NCBI RefSeq assembly: GCF_018588885.1
Contig: NZ_JAFFIW010000011.1
Coordinates: 62,001 to 126,000 of the forward strand
Direction: 5' to 3'
Origin: Mesorhizobium sp. dw_380
Lineage (GTDB): Bacteria > Pseudomonadota > Alphaproteobacteria > Rhizobiales > Rhizobiaceae
Length of the DNA stretch: 64,000 nt
The position numbers and the translations under genes are program-made. The notes under the pieces are model-generated. The model ran no database searches. It had not been told where the DNA came from and worked only from the letters and a program-made list of their open reading frames with translations. Below, one piece after another: positions 44,114-53,626 of the stretch. The number at the start of each line of letters is the position of its first letter. Position 1 is the first letter of the stretch.

Positions 44114-45379
44114 TCAGTGAAACGGGCACCTCCGCTCTTCGATGTGCGCGACGAATTCATCCCCGAAATGCGCCAGTGCCGCCCGCAGGCCCATCGCCGC
44201 GCCGTCGCCCAGAGCGCAGAACGTGTTGCCGAAAATGCCTTTGCAAAGCGCCTCCAGCTGTTCCAGGTCGCCCGGCTCGCCCTGGCCCGCCTCGACTCGG
44301 CGCAGCACTTTCACGACCCAGTTCAGCCCTTCGCGGCAGGGGGTGCACTTGCCGCAGGACTCGTGGTGGAAGAACTCGATGATCCGGGTGGCGACTTTGA
44401 CAATGCAGGTCGAGTCGTCGATCACGATCACCCCGGCCGAGCCCAGCATCGAGCCAGCGGCGGCCAGCGAGTCGAAGTCCATCCCCACGTCCAGCCCGCG
44501 TTCCGGGATCAGCGGCGCCGAGACCCCGCCTGGTATCACCGCCTTGAGCTTGCGCCCCGGCAGCGGCCCGCCGGCATAGTCACAGACCAGTTCGCGCAGC
44601 GGTATCCCCATCGGCAGCTCGTAAAGGCCCGGTTTCCGCACCTGTCCGCTGAGGCAATAGAGCTTCGGGCCGGGGCTCTTGTCCGGGCCGATGTCGCGGA
44701 ACCAGTCGGCCCCTCGCGCCACGATATGCGGCACACAGGCCAGCGTCTCGACGTTGTTGATCACGGTCGGGCTGGCGTAAAGCCCTTCGACCGCCGGGAA
44801 CGGCGGTTTCAGACGCGGCTGCGCCCGCTTGCCTTCGAGCGAGTCGAGCATCGCGGTCTCCTCGCCGCAGATATAGGCGCCGGCGCCACAATGGATGTGC
44901 ACGACGAAGCTGAAATCCGAGCCCAGAATCCGTGTTCCCAGATAACCCTTCGCATCGGCCTCGGCGATCGCCTGCTCCAGCCGCGCGATCGCCAGCGTGT
45001 ACTCCCCGCGGATGTAGACGTAGGCGGTTTCCGCCCCTATCGCGTAGGCGCTGATCGCCATGCCCTCGATCAGCTGGTGCGGGTCACGCTCCATGATGAT
45101 CCGGTCCTTGAAGGTGCCCGGCTCGCCTTCATCGGCGTTGCAGCACAGGTATTTCGGCTTGCCGGCACGCTTGGGCACGAAGCTCCATTTCAACCCCGTT
45201 GGGAATCCGGCTCCGCCGCGTCCGCGCAGGTTGGATTTCTTGACGAGGTCGATGATCTCGTCGGGCGTGCGCTCGCGAAGCGCCTTGGCCAGCGCCCGGT
45301 AGCCGCCGCCGGCCTCATAGGTCGCGAGAAGATGGCCATCCGGCACGTCCAAGTTCTTGAGAAGGACGGGTTCGAACAT
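44114..45379 (-). CDS. nuoF: NADH-quinone oxidoreductase subunit F (NADH- and FMN-binding)
   Basis: A 421-residue subunit. The NADH/FMN site is seen in RGRGGAGFPTGLKWSF and YLCCNADEGEPGTFKDR, with YICGEETAMLDSLEG, and the N3 cluster ligands in ESCGKCTPCREG plus a later Cys in NTFCALGD. The start MFEPVLLKN was chosen because the upstream frame lies in nuoE. It follows nuoE by 4 bp. The order E-F-G is the standard NADH-module order. Confidence 0.95.
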   Translation of the reverse strand: MFEPVLLKNLDVPDGHLLATYEAGGGYRALAKALRERTPDEIIDLVKKSNLRGRGGAGFPTGLKWSFVPKRAGKPKYLCCNADEGEPGTFKDRIIMERDPHQLIEGMAISAYAIGAETAYVYIRGEYTLAIARLEQAIAEADAKGYLGTRILGSDFSFVVHIHCGAGAYICGEETAMLDSLEGKRAQPRLKPPFPAVEGLYASPTVINNVETLACVPHIVARGADWFRDIGPDKSPGPKLYCLSGQVRKPGLYELPMGIPLRELVCDYAGGPLPGRKLKAVIPGGVSAPLIPERGLDVGMDFDSLAAAGSMLGSAGVIVIDDSTCIVKVATRIIEFFHHESCGKCTPCREGLNWVVKVLRRVEAGQGEPGDLEQLEALCKGIFGNTFCALGDGAAMGLRAALAHFGDEFVAHIEERRCPFH

Positions 45380-45383
45380 GGCG

Positions 45384-45896
45384 CTATTCTCCCGGCGGCC
45401 CTGGGGCGACGAGATCGGCGCCAGTCGCCTGCCGCACCGTCGCGCGCAGCCTGCCCAGGAGCGCGTCGATCCGAGCGATGTCGAGGTCGCCGTGATAGTC
45501 ATCGCCGACCTGCATCACCGGGGCCATCTCGCAAGCGCCGAGGCATTCGACGGTCGAAAGCGTGAACAGCCCGTCCGGCGTCGTGCCGCCCTTGTTGATG
45601 CCGAGCACCTCCTCCAGGTGTCTCAGCAGGTCCTCGGATCGGCACAGCATGCAGGAGACGTTGTCGCAGAGCTGCAGGTGGAAAATGCCGACCGGCTCGG
45701 TATGGAAAAGGGTGTAGAAGGTCGCCAGTTCGTAGACCCAGATGCGCTCGACGCCGAGGATGCCGGCGACCTCTTCCAGCACCGGGCCGGGCAGATGGCC
45801 ATGTTCTCTCTGCGCGATCAGAAGCGCGGGCATGATCGCCGAGCGCTGGTCGGGATACCGCGACGCCGCCTCTTCGATCTTTTCGCGCATGGTCAT
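45384..45896 (-). CDS. nuoE: NADH-quinone oxidoreductase subunit E
   Basis: A 170-residue thioredoxin-fold subunit with the N1a [2Fe-2S] cluster. Ligands are in CDNVSCMLC and CLGACEMAPV. The N-terminal helical part SRYPDQRSAIMPALLIAQREHGHLP is typical. I used the ATG that gives MTMREKI; a TTG three codons upstream is possible. It lies 16 bp after nuoD. Confidence 0.93.
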   Translation of the reverse strand: MTMREKIEEAASRYPDQRSAIMPALLIAQREHGHLPGPVLEEVAGILGVERIWVYELATFYTLFHTEPVGIFHLQLCDNVSCMLCRSEDLLRHLEEVLGINKGGTTPDGLFTLSTVECLGACEMAPVMQVGDDYHGDLDIARIDALLGRLRATVRQATGADLVAPGPPGE

Positions 45897-45912
45897 CGCG
45901 TCCAATTCCCTG

Positions 45913-47127
45913 CTACTTGTCCACCTCCGCCATCACGGGGTCGAGGCTGCCGAGCACGGCGATCATGTCCGCCAGGTAGCGCGCGTTGGTGACCCCGAAC
46001 AATGCCTGAAGGTTGACGAACGAGGGTGCCCGCACCTTCATGCGGAACGGTTTTGGCGACCCGTCGCTGATGATGTAGAAGCCGAGCTCGCCCTTTGGCG
46101 CCTCGATCGCCGAGTAGACCTCGCCCTTAGGCACCTTGAAGCCATAGGCCGACAGGTCGAAATGCTGGATCAGCGCCTCCATCGAGCAGTGCACCCGATC
46201 CTTGTCCACCGGGAAGGCGATTGTCGGCATGTCGATCTGGAACGGCCCATCGGGCATCTGGTCGAGGCATTGCTCGATGATCCGGAGGCTTTCGCGCATT
46301 TCGTCGACGCGGCATCGCCAGCGCGCGTAGCAATCGCCTTCATCGCGGGTAATAACGTTGAACGCGAGCCGGTCGTAGATCTCATAGGGCTCGTCGCGAC
46401 GGATGTCCCAGTCGACGCCCGAGGCGCGCAGGTTCGGGCCGCTCAGTCCCAGATCGATGCCGTCCGCGGCGGAGATCACGCCGATCCCCTGCGTGCGCTT
46501 CAGGAACACGCGGTTGCTATCGACCAGCCGTTCATAGTCGCGGATCCGGTTCGGGAAGATGTCGCAGAACTCCCGGATCTTGGGGAAGAACCCATCGGGC
46601 AGATCCTCGCGCACACCGCCGACCCGGCAGAAGGAGGTGTGCATCCGCGCCCCGCTGATCATCTCCAACAAGTCCATGATCATTTCGCGCTCGCGCATGG
46701 CGTAAAGGAGCGCGGTCATGGCGCCTAGGTCCAGCGGGAGTGCGCCGGTGATCAGGAGATGACCGGAGATCCGTGCCAGTTCGGCCATCAGCACGCGGAT
46801 ATATTGCGCGCGGATCGGGGCTTTGATGCCCAGGAGCTTCTCCACCGCCAGTGCGAAGGCCAGGTTGTTCGAGGGCGGGCAGAGGTAGTCGAGCCGGTCG
46901 GTTAGCGGGAAGATCTGGGTGTAGGTGAAGCTCTCTGCCAGTTTCTCTGTGCCGCGGTGGAGGTAGCCGATATGCGGGTCCACGCGTGCGACATATTCGC
47001 CATCCAACTTGAGGACGAGCCGCAGCACCCCATGCGTGCTGGGATGCTGCGGGCCGAGGTTGAGAAGCACCTCCTTGGTGTGGGGCGCATCGGTTTCCGG
47101 CCAGCTCAGTTCGGTGACTTCGGTCAT
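45913..47127 (-). CDS. nuoD: NADH-quinone oxidoreductase subunit D
   Basis: A 404-residue subunit forming the quinone pocket. Conserved are LNLGPQHPSTHGVLRLVLKLDGE with the quinone-site histidine, DPHIGYLHRGTEKLAES, RISGHLL and the C-terminal SFVNLQALFGVTNARYLADMIAVLGSLDPVMAEVD. It is encoded as a separate protein from NuoC, unlike the fused NuoCD of E. coli. The ATG is the one in a GTCCTCGGTATG-like context giving MTEVTELSWP; upstream frame is non-homologous. Confidence 0.95.
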   Translation of the reverse strand: MTEVTELSWPETDAPHTKEVLLNLGPQHPSTHGVLRLVLKLDGEYVARVDPHIGYLHRGTEKLAESFTYTQIFPLTDRLDYLCPPSNNLAFALAVEKLLGIKAPIRAQYIRVLMAELARISGHLLITGALPLDLGAMTALLYAMREREMIMDLLEMISGARMHTSFCRVGGVREDLPDGFFPKIREFCDIFPNRIRDYERLVDSNRVFLKRTQGIGVISAADGIDLGLSGPNLRASGVDWDIRRDEPYEIYDRLAFNVITRDEGDCYARWRCRVDEMRESLRIIEQCLDQMPDGPFQIDMPTIAFPVDKDRVHCSMEALIQHFDLSAYGFKVPKGEVYSAIEAPKGELGFYIISDGSPKPFRMKVRAPSFVNLQALFGVTNARYLADMIAVLGSLDPVMAEVDK

Positions 47128-47155
47128 CTCAAGTCCTCGGTATGGAACGGCCTCC

Positions 47156-47692
47156 CTATGGAATGTCCTTGGTGGCAAGGTCGGGCTGCGTCGGCGGCGT
47201 GCCTTCGGCGCCAAACGGGTTCAGCTTGTCCTTGTAGCCCCGCAGCGGAAAGTCCTTGCGCTGCGGGAAGCCCTCGAACCCTTCCCACATATAGATCCGG
47301 CGCAGGTCGGGGTGGCCCTCGAACCTGATCCCGTACATGTCCCAGGCCTCGCGCTCGTGCCAGTTGGCGGTGCGCCAGACCCCCGTCACCGACGGGACCC
47401 GCGGCGGATCGCCGAGGCGGCACTTGATCCGCACGCGCCATTTGTTTGGCAGTGAAAAGAGATGGTACACCGCCTCGTAGCGCGGTGCCTCGGGGTAGTG
47501 ATCGACCCCGCAGATGTCGGACAGGAAATCGAACCGCAGCGCCGGGTGTTCCTTGAGGAACCGGCAAAGCTCGACGATCATGTCAGGCGGAGCGGCGAAA
47601 GCGTGAACCCCATGCGAGAAGCCAAGCTCCTCGATTGCCTCCCCGAAACGCTCCGCGATCAGAGAGCGGATGAGGGACGTCTCCACGCTCAT
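47156..47692 (-). CDS. nuoC: NADH-quinone oxidoreductase subunit C
   Basis: A 178-residue subunit of the hydrophilic arm. The signature [40 protein letters not shown] is intact. The ATG overlaps the nuoB stop by 4 bp (ATGA), so translation is coupled to nuoB. The longer frame upstream is inside nuoB. Confidence 0.94.
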   Translation of the reverse strand: MSVETSLIRSLIAERFGEAIEELGFSHGVHAFAAPPDMIVELCRFLKEHPALRFDFLSDICGVDHYPEAPRYEAVYHLFSLPNKWRVRIKCRLGDPPRVPSVTGVWRTANWHEREAWDMYGIRFEGHPDLRRIYMWEGFEGFPQRKDFPLRGYKDKLNPFGAEGTPPTQPDLATKDIP

Positions 47693-48192
47693 GGCGCCGC
47701 GACCCGGTCCAGAGGCGTCCCGGCCAACGCCCTGGATTTCTTGATCTTCTCCTGAAGCAGAAGGAAGCCGTGCATCAGCGCCTCGGGCCGCGGCGGGCAT
47801 CCAGGCACATGCACGTCCACCGGCACGAAGGTCTCCGCCCCCTGCACCACCGCATAGGTGTTATAGACCCCGCCCGAGATGGCGCAGGTGCCCATGGCGA
47901 TGACCCAGCGCGGCTCCGGCATCTGGTCATAGAGCCGGCGCACCACTGGCGCGAATTTCCGCGTTATCGTGCCGGCGATGATCATCACGTCGGACTGGCG
48001 CGGCGAAGGCCGGAACACCACGCCGAAGCGGTCGAGATCGTAGCGGGCACACCCCGCCGAGATCATCTCGATGGCGCAGCAGGCAATGCCGAAGGTTTCG
48101 GGCCACAGCGCCGACCTTCGGCTCCAGCTGATCAGGCTGTCGGCCGTGGTGAACAGCACGCTGTCGCGGATCGCGTTGTTTACGCCTCCCAT
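47689..48192 (-). CDS. nuoB: NADH-quinone oxidoreductase subunit B
   Basis: A 167-residue subunit carrying cluster N2, the last electron carrier before quinone. The four ligands are in [10 protein letters not shown] (two adjacent cysteines), MGTCAISGG and [12 protein letters not shown]. It overlaps nuoA by 13 bp. The chosen ATG gives [20 protein letters not shown], close to the usual length of the family. Confidence 0.95.
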   Translation of the reverse strand: MGGVNNAIRDSVLFTTADSLISWSRRSALWPETFGIACCAIEMISAGCARYDLDRFGVVFRPSPRQSDVMIIAGTITRKFAPVVRRLYDQMPEPRWVIAMGTCAISGGVYNTYAVVQGAETFVPVDVHVPGCPPRPEALMHGFLLLQEKIKKSRALAGTPLDRVAAP

Positions 48193-48536
48193 TCCAGCGC
48201 CCCCTTCAGCCAGGCGTAGGCGAAGCCCACGAGAAGCAGCAAAATGAAGATGAACATCTCGACATAGCCGACCAGCCCGATCTCTTTCAGGACAACGGCC
48301 CAGGGAAAGAGGAACATCGTCTCGACATCGAAGACGACAAACAGGATCGCGATGATGAAGAACTGCACCCTGAAGCGGCCTCCGGCGGCTTCGCCCGCCG
48401 GGTCCATGCCGCATTCATAGGGCATGTTCTTCGCGGGATAGGGATTGGATTGGCGCAGTAGCGAGGAGACGAAAAGCGTACCCATTGCCACCAGAACAAT
48501 TCCGGCGACCATGAAAAGAACCGGCAGGAACTCCAT
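48180..48536 (-). CDS. nuoA: NADH-quinone oxidoreductase subunit A
   Basis: A 118-residue membrane subunit with three hydrophobic segments. [16 protein letters not shown] contains the conserved cysteine loop, followed by [28 protein letters not shown] chose the ATG giving MEFLPVLF; an in-frame GTG three codons upstream is an alternative. It starts the A-to-G part of the cluster after a 154-bp gap from nuoN, the only sizeable gap in the minus-strand nuo genes, so a second promoter may lie there. Confidence 0.93.
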   Translation of the reverse strand: MEFLPVLFMVAGIVLVAMGTLFVSSLLRQSNPYPAKNMPYECGMDPAGEAAGGRFRVQFFIIAILFVVFDVETMFLFPWAVVLKEIGLVGYVEMFIFILLLLVGFAYAWLKGALEWEA

Positions 48537-48699
48537 TCCGGTCACGTCGCGTAGCCCCGATCACCCACCGAGGGCTTTGCTCAGGCCACTACCGACCCCT
48601 TTGGGACCGGTGATGCGGGCGCCCTAGGAAGCGACTTGGGCATTCCTTTCTTGCACGGCCAGAGTATTCCGTCGGCCAGATCATTGCAAATCCAATCTG

Positions 48700-50139
48700 T
48701 CAGCCGCCAATTGCGGCATGTTGAGCAAGCCTCAGAAACCACGCCGGAAATAGGCCAATGCCGATGGTGCCGGCAGCGGTGATGGCGAGTGTGGCGCCGA
48801 CAGCGGGCGTCAGCGCCGGATCGAACGCGCCCTCTGGCTCGCGCATGTAGATCACCATCACGATGCGGATGTAGAAGTAGGCGGCAACGGCGCTCAGCAG
48901 CACGGCGATCACCGCCAGCATGACGAAACCCCGCTCGACGAGCGCGACCAGCACGTAGAACTTGGCGAAGAACCCGGCTGTCGGCGGAATGCCGGCCAGC
49001 GAGAACAGATAAAGCAGCATCAGAAGCGCCAGTCCGCGATGCGACTTGGCGAAACCAGCGTAGGTCTCGATGACCTCGCCCGAGAAATCGCCGTTCCGCA
49101 TCATGATGACGATACCGAAGATGCCGAGGTTCATGAACGCATAGATCAGCAAATAGAGCATCACGCTGGCAACCCCGTCCGCACCGCCGGCCGCCACGCC
49201 GAACATGGCGAACCCGGCATGGGCGATGCTGGAATAGGCCAAGAGGCGCTTGAAATTGTCCTGCACCAGCGCCACGAAACTGCCGAGCGCCATCGTCACT
49301 GCCGCAATGACCGCGACGATGATCCAGACGTCCGAGGCTGCGACCAGTGGGTTGAGGAACACCCGCAGGATCACAGCGAATCCCGCTGCCTTGGGCCCCA
49401 CCGACATGAAGGCGGTTATCGTCGTCGGCGCGCCTTCATAGACGTCCGGCACCCACATATGGAACGGCACCGCGCCGACCTTGAATACCAGCCCCGCGAC
49501 GATAAAAACCACAGCCAGGAGCAATCCGGGATCGAGCGGATCACCGGTTACCGCCGCAGCCATCCCGTCCAACTGCGTCGTGCCGGTGAGCCCGTAGATC
49601 AGCGAAACGCCGTAAAGGAAAATCCCGGTCGAGACCCCGCCAAGGATCACGTATTTCAGCGCCGCTTCGTTCGACCGCTGCTGCTGCCGCAGGAAGCCGG
49701 TCAGCACATAGGTGCAGAGCACCATCAGTTCGAGGCCTACATAGATCGACAGGAGGTCGGTCGCCGAGGCCATGATCATCATTCCCGAAAGCGCCAAGAG
49801 CAGCAGTACGTAGTATTCACTGCTCCCGATCCCTTCGATCTCGGCATATTTTCGCGAAAGAAGGAATGTCAGAACTGTGACCAGGTAGAACACGACCTTG
49901 AAGAACACCGCGAAGCGGTCGGCGACAAACATGCCCGAGTAGGCCGGTCGCACCTCGCCCGCCAGCATGAGTGTCCCCAGGGCGGCAATCACCACGACCG
50001 CGATTGAAGCCCAGATAAGGAATTGTTGCTGCCCCTTCCGCATCAACTGCCCCAGGATCAGCAGGATGCAGGCCCCGGCAACCACCACGATCTCGGGCAA
50101 GCTCGCTAGAGTCGACTGGAAAAGCGCGGCGGCGGTCAT
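48700..50139 (-). CDS. nuoN: NADH-quinone oxidoreductase subunit N
   Basis: A 479-residue antiporter-like proton-pumping subunit with about 14 membrane segments. The segments AALKYVILGGVSTGIFLYGVSLIYG, KVGAVPFHMWVPDVYEGAPTTITAFMSVGPKAAGF and NFKRLLAYSSIAHAGFAMFG carry the channel lysines expected in NuoN. It overlaps nuoM by 4 bp. It sits next to nuoM as in standard clusters, but nuoA follows it instead of ending the operon. Confidence 0.94.
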   Translation of the reverse strand: MTAAALFQSTLASLPEIVVVAGACILLILGQLMRKGQQQFLIWASIAVVVIAALGTLMLAGEVRPAYSGMFVADRFAVFFKVVFYLVTVLTFLLSRKYAEIEGIGSSEYYVLLLLALSGMMIMASATDLLSIYVGLELMVLCTYVLTGFLRQQQRSNEAALKYVILGGVSTGIFLYGVSLIYGLTGTTQLDGMAAAVTGDPLDPGLLLAVVFIVAGLVFKVGAVPFHMWVPDVYEGAPTTITAFMSVGPKAAGFAVILRVFLNPLVAASDVWIIVAVIAAVTMALGSFVALVQDNFKRLLAYSSIAHAGFAMFGVAAGGADGVASVMLYLLIYAFMNLGIFGIVIMMRNGDFSGEVIETYAGFAKSHRGLALLMLLYLFSLAGIPPTAGFFAKFYVLVALVERGFVMLAVIAVLLSAVAAYFYIRIVMVIYMREPEGAFDPALTPAVGATLAITAAGTIGIGLFPAWFLRLAQHAAIGG

Positions 50140-51611
50140 TGGGCGCTCCCCTTACCGTGCACCTGCGCTAGTAGATGCTTCACCGAGGCGTCGATGATTT
50201 CGAGAAAGGGCTTCGGATAGAGTCCGATCCAAAGAACGAAGACGGCTAGCGGCAAGATCGCCGCTATCTCGCGGGCGTTCACGTCGCGGATCTTGAACCG
50301 CACGCCGATGCCGACCGGACCAAGCGCGACTTTCCTATACATGCCAAGCAGATAGGCCGCTCCCAGCAAGGCCCCTAGAACGGCGGCAGCGCCGACAGCC
50401 AGGTTGGCTGCGAACGCGCCTGACAGCACTAGCAACTCGCCCACGAACGAATTCGTTCCCGGCAGCGCCATCGACGACAGGGCGAATAGTGCAAGAAACG
50501 CCGTATAAACCGGCGCCGCCTTCATCAGCCCGCCATAATCCGCGATGCTGCGGGTATGGGTCCGCTCGTAGATAAGACCCACGGACAGGAACAACGCGCC
50601 CGTCGTCACGCCATGATTGAACATTTGCAGGATGCCGCCCTCGAGCCCACGGAGGTTCAGCGTGAAAATCCCCAGCGTCACCAAGCCCATGTGGCTGATG
50701 CTGGAATAGGCCACCAGCTTCTTCAGGTCGTCCTGCGCCAAGGCAAGCAACCCGCCATAGACGATAGCAACTGCCGAAAGGACCAGCATAAGCGTCGAAT
50801 AATGCACCGTCGCCTCGGGCAGCATTGGCAGCGAGAACCGCAGGAACCCGTAGGCGCCCATCTTCAGGAGCACGGCGGCGAGGATGATGCTGCCGGCCGT
50901 TGGTGCCTGCACATGGGCGTCCGGCAGCCAGGTATGGACCGGGACCATCGGCACCTTGACCGCGAAGGCGATCAGGAAGGCGAAGAACAGCCATGACTGG
51001 ACCTGGAACGGCAAATCCTGCGCCATCAGGGTGCGGATGTCGAAGGTCTCACCACCGTGGAAATAGAGCACGATGACACCGATCAGGAACATCAGGCTGC
51101 CTGCCAGCGTGTAGAGGAAGAACTTGAACGCCGCATAGACCCGGCCGTCGCCACCCCAGACGCCGATGATCAGGTACATCGGGATCAGCATCGCCTCCCA
51201 GAAGACGTAGAACAGGAACAGATCGAGCGCGCAGAACACGCCAAGCATCAGCGCCTGCATGGCCAGCAGGCTGACCATGAACTCCTTCACCTTGCGGTCG
51301 ATCGCAACCCACGAGGCAAGCACGCAGATCCAGCCCAACAGCGCGGTCAGGAACACGAAGGGTGCGCTGATCCCGTCGATGCCAAGTGTGTAGGTGATCC
51401 CCAGCGCGGGCACCCACGGGCGCGTCTCGGTGAACTGCATCTCGTGGGTAGAGGTATCGAAGCCGCCGAGCATGGCGATGCAAAGCGCGAAGTCGAGGAT
51501 AGTGACACCCAGTGCCATCCACCGCACCGCATCGTCGTTGCGGATAAACATCAGCGCCGCTGCCCCGACGGCTGGCGTGAACACGATGAGGCTGAGCAAA
51601 GGGATCGTCAT
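50136..51611 (-). CDS. nuoM: NADH-quinone oxidoreductase subunit M
   Basis: A 491-residue antiporter-like subunit with about 14 membrane segments. GIDGISAPFVFLTALL, FYVFWEAMLIPMYLIIG with the channel Glu, KVPMVPVHTWLPDAHVQAPTAGSIILAAVLLKMGAYGFLR and DLKKLVAYSSISHMGLV identify NuoM rather than an Mrp subunit. It overlaps nuoN by 4 bp and follows the L-like gene by 7 bp. Confidence 0.94.
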   Translation of the reverse strand: MTIPLLSLIVFTPAVGAAALMFIRNDDAVRWMALGVTILDFALCIAMLGGFDTSTHEMQFTETRPWVPALGITYTLGIDGISAPFVFLTALLGWICVLASWVAIDRKVKEFMVSLLAMQALMLGVFCALDLFLFYVFWEAMLIPMYLIIGVWGGDGRVYAAFKFFLYTLAGSLMFLIGVIVLYFHGGETFDIRTLMAQDLPFQVQSWLFFAFLIAFAVKVPMVPVHTWLPDAHVQAPTAGSIILAAVLLKMGAYGFLRFSLPMLPEATVHYSTLMLVLSAVAIVYGGLLALAQDDLKKLVAYSSISHMGLVTLGIFTLNLRGLEGGILQMFNHGVTTGALFLSVGLIYERTHTRSIADYGGLMKAAPVYTAFLALFALSSMALPGTNSFVGELLVLSGAFAANLAVGAAAVLGALLGAAYLLGMYRKVALGPVGIGVRFKIRDVNAREIAAILPLAVFVLWIGLYPKPFLEIIDASVKHLLAQVHGKGSAQ

Positions 51612-51618
51612 CGCGCTC

Positions 51619-53379
51619 TTACCGCCACGCCACAGCGAATACAGCGATCCCCGCGATCACACCAGCGATCATCGCCAGCGCGTAATGGGTCACGACGCCG
51701 CTCTGGAACTGGCGCAGCGCCCCACCGCCGCGCAGGATCGCGCGAGCGACGGCATTCACGAAGGCGTCCACGCCGTGGAGATCGATCCGCAGTCCTGCCC
51801 GTGCCATCCCGAGCAGAAAGGGCAGCGCCGCGGTTTCGGATACATCACTCACCGCCTTCTCGTAGCGCGCCAACGGTTTTTCGGCGAGCCACATGAAGTG
51901 CCGCGCGCCCATGCGGTAGAACCAGTCGGTATCGATGCTGATCGTATTCTCGGGGTCGAGCGCCCTGAGGAACATGACGAAGCCCAAGGCGGTGAACATC
52001 AGCACGCCAAGGCTCTCGGTGACATGGACGCCAGTGTAGGGTTCGAAGTCGACCGGATGGGGCAGAAGCGCGTAGAGCGTCTGGGGGAACAGCCCGATCG
52101 CAATGCAGAGCACCGCTGCCATGCCCATCGCAACCAGCATGTTGCGCGGCGGTTCTCGCGCCTCCAGCCCTTGGTCCGTGCCGAAAAACATGTAGTAGGG
52201 GAGCTTGAGCCCGGTGTGCAGGAACGTCCCTGACGACGCCATTGTCAGCGCCAGCACCACCAGCGCGCGATGATCCTGTTTGGCGGCGGCCACCACCATC
52301 GACTTGGTGACGAAGCCTGAGAAGAACGGGAATGCCGAGATCGCGAAGGCGCCAACCATGTAGAGCGCAAGGGTCACCGGCATGGTTTTGTACAGCCCTC
52401 CAAGTTCGGTGAGCTTGCGCCGCCCGGTGACGTGGATCACCGCCCCCGCGCCCATGAAGAGGAGCGCCTTGTAGAGGATATGCGCGAAGGCATGGCTGAC
52501 GGCGCCGTTCACCGCCATCTCGGTGCCGATGCCGATGCCCGCCACCATGTAGCCCACCTGGCTGACGATGTGATAGGCCAAGAGCCGCCGGCAATCGTTC
52601 TCCAGCACCGCGTAGACAACGCCGTAAAGCGCCATCACAGTGCCGAGCCAGACAAGAAGATCGGTCCCCGGAAACGCCCGCGCCAGCACATAGACGGCGG
52701 TCTTCGTGGTGAAGGCGCTCATGAATACGGCCCCGGTGACTGTCGCTTCCGGGTAGGCGTCGGTCAGCCAGGCGTTGAGTGGCGGCACCGCGGCGTTGAG
52801 TAGGAACCCGGCAAGGATCAGGCAGGTGGCGAAGCCCAGCCCCCCCTCGATCGGGCCGAAGAGCAGCGAACCGGTGGCGAACCCATGGAGAATGATGCCG
52901 CCGAGCAGGGCAACGCTGCCGGTGATATGGACCATGAGGTAGCGGAACCCTGCGCTGAGCGCCTGATCGCTGCGCTGGGCAAAGACTAGGTAGGCAGAGG
53001 CAAACGTCATACCCTCCCAGAACAAGAACAGGGTCAGGTAGTCGCCGGCGAACACTACCCCGAGCGCGCTGCCGACGTAGACGAACGCCGCCACATGCTG
53101 GCCTGCGTGGGTCAGATGCAACGCATAGACCGTGCCGATCAATGCCATGATGCTGAAAACGGTGGCGAAGAGGACACTTAGCTTGTCGACCTTCGCGATC
53201 ATGATTTGCTGCCCGATGAACCGCGCCGCGCCGTAGCCGCCAGGATGCATCGTCAGCACGGCCAGGATCGCCAGCGTTGGGATCAGCAGCACATAGGCCT
53301 TGCGGACAGATCCTTTTAGGAAGGGGATCGGAATGGCGCCGAGAATGAACAGTAGGCCGGGATGGACGAAGTCAGTCAT
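51619..53379 (-). CDS. NuoL-position antiporter-like subunit (Mrp/NuoL family), 586 residues
   Basis: A membrane protein with about 15 hydrophobic segments. The core matches the MrpA/MrpD/NuoL superfamily: TLFLFWEGMTFASAYLVF carries the channel Glu, and AAVPPLNAWLTDAYPEATVTGAVFMSAFTTKTAVYVLAR and CRRLLAYHIVSQVGYMVAGIGIG carry the channel lysines. The C-terminal 90 residues (from RYEKAVSDVSE to the last hydrophobic segment after RQFQSGVVTHYALAM) resemble the lateral-helix region of NuoL. It lacks the N-terminal part of classical NuoL and is more Mrp-like. I infer that it fills the distal NuoL place. Confidence 0.82.
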   Translation of the reverse strand: MTDFVHPGLLFILGAIPIPFLKGSVRKAYVLLIPTLAILAVLTMHPGGYGAARFIGQQIMIAKVDKLSVLFATVFSIMALIGTVYALHLTHAGQHVAAFVYVGSALGVVFAGDYLTLFLFWEGMTFASAYLVFAQRSDQALSAGFRYLMVHITGSVALLGGIILHGFATGSLLFGPIEGGLGFATCLILAGFLLNAAVPPLNAWLTDAYPEATVTGAVFMSAFTTKTAVYVLARAFPGTDLLVWLGTVMALYGVVYAVLENDCRRLLAYHIVSQVGYMVAGIGIGTEMAVNGAVSHAFAHILYKALLFMGAGAVIHVTGRRKLTELGGLYKTMPVTLALYMVGAFAISAFPFFSGFVTKSMVVAAAKQDHRALVVLALTMASSGTFLHTGLKLPYYMFFGTDQGLEAREPPRNMLVAMGMAAVLCIAIGLFPQTLYALLPHPVDFEPYTGVHVTESLGVLMFTALGFVMFLRALDPENTISIDTDWFYRMGARHFMWLAEKPLARYEKAVSDVSETAALPFLLGMARAGLRIDLHGVDAFVNAVARAILRGGGALRQFQSGVVTHYALAMIAGVIAGIAVFAVAWR

Positions 53380-53626
53380 AATAGTCCTCGCGCCGCATCA
53401 GCCGGCACTGATGGCCAAAAAACTTGGACACGAAGATCAGAAGCACGCAGGAGCCGAAGCCGTAGAGGGCAGACCAGCCAGGCAGCCGCTCCCACAGGTA
53501 CTCGGCGTGTTCGCGGAAGACCAGAAAGTCGGCGATGACGATCAGGACGAGCACCAGATAGAATAGCCGGCGACGCCTTTTCGCATGTCTCTCATCGCCA
53601 AAGAAATCGACGACGCGCTTGATCAT
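53372..53626 (-). CDS. Small two-helix membrane protein of the nuo cluster
   Basis: An 84-residue protein with two predicted membrane segments (LFYLVLVLIVIADFLVFRE and YGFGSCVLLIFVSKFFGH) separated by a short loop, and a basic N-terminus (RHAKRRRR) that should be cytoplasmic. It overlaps both neighbours (ATGA with the upstream Mrp-like gene and 8 bp with the L-like gene), so it is clearly made together with them. I do not recognise a named family. It could be an assembly or accessory subunit binding the two antiporter-like proteins. Confidence 0.75.
   Translation of the reverse strand: MIKRVVDFFGDERHAKRRRRLFYLVLVLIVIADFLVFREHAEYLWERLPGWSALYGFGSCVLLIFVSKFFGHQCRLMRREDYYD

Noticed and set aside
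44117..45565. Long plus-strand frame opposite nuoF and nuoE
   Set aside because: Antisense shadow of two well-supported complex I genes, with no family features.
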